Shown: one piece after another, positions 62,661-64,000 of the stretch | Numbering within the stretch: position 1 is the stretch's first letter | Layout of the letters: each line of letters starts with the position of its first letter | Assembly (NCBI RefSeq): GCF_040730185.1 | Contig: NZ_CP160402.1 | Location: forward strand, 3,286,001-3,350,000 | DNA length: 64,000 bases | Source: Streptomyces sp. Je 1-332 | GTDB taxonomy: Bacteria > Actinomycetota > Actinomycetes > Streptomycetales > Streptomycetaceae | Reading direction: 5' to 3' | The notes under the pieces: model-generated | Told to the model about the DNA's origin: nothing | Seen by the model: only the letters and a program-made list of their open reading frames with translations | The model's database searches: none | Made by a program: the position numbers and the translations under genes

Positions 62661-63083
62661 ATGGACACCCGTGACGCCGAACTCAAGAAGGAACTCGACG
62701 CCACTCTGCATGCCCGCAGAGAGCTGGGCGAAGAGTACGAGTCCGCGCTGGTCGACTCGTTCCTCGGGAAGGTCGAGCAGCGCCTGGACGGCACCATCGA
62801 CCGCAGGATGCGCCGGCACATGGCCGAGCAGCAGATGGTCGTGGCCCGAGGCTCCCGCGCGCCGAACAGTCCCGTGGACTCGTGGGGTGAGCGCTTCGGC
62901 TTCGGCATCGTCTCGCTGATCCTCGCGATCCCGCTCTCGGCGATCGGTGTGGTCAACGCGGACCTGCCGGGCCTGTTCGTCACCTGGGGCGGCATCGTCG
63001 GCGTGAACGCCGTGCACTCGATGCGGGGCATGAGCTTCGGCCGCGGCAAGGACCGCGGGCGGAAGTCGGAGTGGGACGACTGA
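62661..63083 (+). CDS. Small integral membrane protein (140 aa)
   Basis: The first 75 residues are charged and probably helical (AELKKELDATLHARRELGEEYESALVDSFLGKVEQRLD). Two membrane helices (about 87-105 and 108-125) follow, then a basic tail. From family knowledge it looks like a widespread actinobacterial protein of unknown function. The start is ATG at 62661, ten bases after the permease stop. No catalytic motif is seen. Confidence 0.75.
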   Translation: MDTRDAELKKELDATLHARRELGEEYESALVDSFLGKVEQRLDGTIDRRMRRHMAEQQMVVARGSRAPNSPVDSWGERFGFGIVSLILAIPLSAIGVVNADLPGLFVTWGGIVGVNAVHSMRGMSFGRGKDRGRKSEWDD

Positions 63084-63100
63084 GGCGGGCCGCTCCGACC

Positions 63101-63148
63101 GCCCCTCCTGTGTACTGACAAAGCGCCCCTCCTCTGTACTGACAAAGC
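63101..63148. repeat. 24-bp tandem duplication upstream of the tetR gene
   Basis: GCCCCTCCTGTGTACTGACA at 63101 and GCCCCTCCTCTGTACTGACA at 63125 are two near-identical copies of a 24-bp unit ending AAGC. It lies in the promoter region of the TetR gene and may contain binding sites. Confidence 0.75.
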
Positions 63149-63175
63149 GCCGGACAGGGAGCCGACGGAGCGCTA

Positions 63176-63195
63176 AGTTAGTCACATGACTAACT
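63176..63195. promoter_or_regulatory. Perfect 20-bp palindrome over the tetR start codon
   Basis: AGTTAGTCACATGACTAACT is a perfect inverted repeat except for its central CA, covering the ATG at 63186. It is the likely operator for autorepression by the TetR protein. Its position at the start codon would block transcription elongation or initiation. Confidence 0.75.
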
Positions 63196-63788
63196 CAGCC
63201 GGTCCGCCGGCCTCACCACGCGGCGAGCGCCGACGTGAGCAGCTCGCCGACGCCGGTGTGGAGTTGCTGGCCCAGGACGGCTGGCCCGGTGTCACCACCC
63301 GTGCCGTCGCCGAGCGCGCGGGCGCCAACCTCGGCCTGATCCACTACTACTGGGGCGGGCTGCCGGCACTGAAGGCTGCCATCGCCCGCCGGGCCGGCGA
63401 GCAGGTCTTCGACCCGGTGACCGAGGAGCTCAGCGGAACCACGACGCTCGAAGAGGCGCACTCCAAGCTGATCGAGCTGCTGTCCGCCCCGCACGACGAC
63501 AGAACCGCCCGGCTGACGGTCGAGCTGATCGCGGGCGCGGCCCGTGACCCCCTGCTCGGCGATGTACTGCGGGAGTCGCTCACCGCGACCAGGGCCCAAC
63601 TGCGTACCTGGCTCAAGGGCGTTGCCCCGGACGCACCGGACGGCAGCGAGACCGTACTGATCGCGCTGCTCGACGGCATGCTGCTGCACCGGATGCTCGA
63701 TCCCGACCTGGACAACCGGGAAGCGCTCTCGGCCCTGTCGCACTTCCTGCCGGGCCGCGCCGCTCCCGACGAGAGCCAGACCCCCTGA
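63186..63788 (+). CDS. TetR family transcriptional regulator (200 aa)
   Basis: N-terminal helix-turn-helix: RREQLADAGVELLAQDGWPGVTTRAVAERAGANLGLIHYYWGGLPALK. The C-terminal ligand and dimer domain is poorly conserved. The start is ATG at 63186, which lies inside a 20-bp palindrome. The next gene, a membrane protein, starts one base before this gene ends (TGATG), so the two are co-transcribed and the membrane protein is a likely target. Confidence 0.9.
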   Translation: MTNSAGPPASPRGERRREQLADAGVELLAQDGWPGVTTRAVAERAGANLGLIHYYWGGLPALKAAIARRAGEQVFDPVTEELSGTTTLEEAHSKLIELLSAPHDDRTARLTVELIAGAARDPLLGDVLRESLTATRAQLRTWLKGVAPDAPDGSETVLIALLDGMLLHRMLDPDLDNREALSALSHFLPGRAAPDESQTP

Positions 63789-64000
63789 TGGCACAGCCCG
63801 GGAGATCCACCGTGGAAGAGACCAAGCCGAGCTGGGCCTTCGGCGCCGGTGCCACCCGCGTCGAGAAGGGGCTCGCCTACGCGGTCTCCGTGTTCGGCGT
63901 CTGCGCGCTGGTGGTCGGCGGACGAGGTCTCGGCTGGTCCTGGTGGCAGTGGCTCCTCGGCGTCGTGCTCGTGCACGATCTGGCCGGTGGCGTCGTCGCC
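63788..64000 (+). CDS. Membrane protein, 5' part only
   Basis: The first 71 codons are present, starting ATG at 63788 (MAQPGRSTVEE). A membrane helix (about 29-45, GLAYAVSVFGVCALVVGG) and a second hydrophobic stretch (WWQWLLGVVLVHDLAGGVV) are visible. No family is recognised from this fragment. It is co-transcribed with the TetR gene. Confidence 0.65.
   Translation, partial: MAQPGRSTVEETKPSWAFGAGATRVEKGLAYAVSVFGVCALVVGGRGLGWSWWQWLLGVVLVHDLAGGVVA

Noticed and set aside
1..64000. tRNA, rRNA, prophage or complete insertion sequence
   Set aside because: No cloverleaf-like sequence with conserved T-loop, no transposase or integrase motifs and no phage structural genes were noticed on either strand.

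Overview
High-GC actinobacterial chromosome, almost certainly Streptomyces. The reasons are strong GC bias at third codon positions, many GTG starts, 4-base GTGA/ATGA overlaps, a WhiB start at the left edge, coenzyme F420 genes, and a gene order that from memory resembles the whiB - cofD/fbiB - LCP - purE/purK - sigma factor - hut region of model streptomycetes. No rRNA, tRNA, CRISPR array, phage or complete insertion sequence was seen. No database search was possible, so all names rest on motifs and family knowledge.

Layout. 1-7.7 kb: whiB 5' end, a small Cys-rich leader ORF ahead of a cysteine dioxygenase-family gene, F420 genes (fbiA/cofD, fbiB), an AlkA-like glycosylase, a sugar nucleotidyltransferase and a secreted PGRP-type amidase. 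7.7-24.1 kb: cell-envelope region with five LytR-CpsA-Psr (LCP) paralogues, a GT2 glycosyltransferase and a UDP-sugar dehydrogenase, plus a metal-site-less dipeptidase paralogue, two VOC proteins and an acyl-CoA dehydrogenase. 24.2-36 kb: ComB-like phosphatase, MarR/cupin/hydrolase module, purK-purE-dipeptidase operon, GtrA protein, two-component system, POT peptide transporter. 36.2-40.6 kb: a four-gene surface-protein operon with two sortase-type anchors and a DUF916-like protein. 40.7-43.2 kb: anti-sigma kinase, STAS antagonist and SigB-type sigma factor. 43.2-62.7 kb: histidine-utilisation region (hutU, M20 amidohydrolase, hutF, hutI), a PLP decarboxylase/permease pair, a roadblock cluster, an RpiR regulator, an ammonia-lyase-family enzyme without the MIO-forming triad, a betaine-type ABC transporter and an NCS1 permease. 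62.7-64 kb: small membrane protein, TetR regulator and a truncated membrane protein.

Most interesting proposals. (1) A short ORF ending CRCSCSSC, apparently leaderless, sits in front of the cysteine dioxygenase gene and looks like a cysteine-responsive attenuator. (2) The MIO-less lyase, betaine-type ABC transporter, NCS1 permease and hut genes may form a route for a trimethylated histidine such as hercynine or ergothioneine. The ABC and hutU promoters share an almost identical -35-overlapping motif, which supports co-regulation. (3) The surface operon resembles Firmicutes WxL/DUF916 clusters. (4) Several intergenic repeat families, including a roughly 130-bp element with 28-bp perfect terminal inverted repeats, lie between operon genes or convergent genes.
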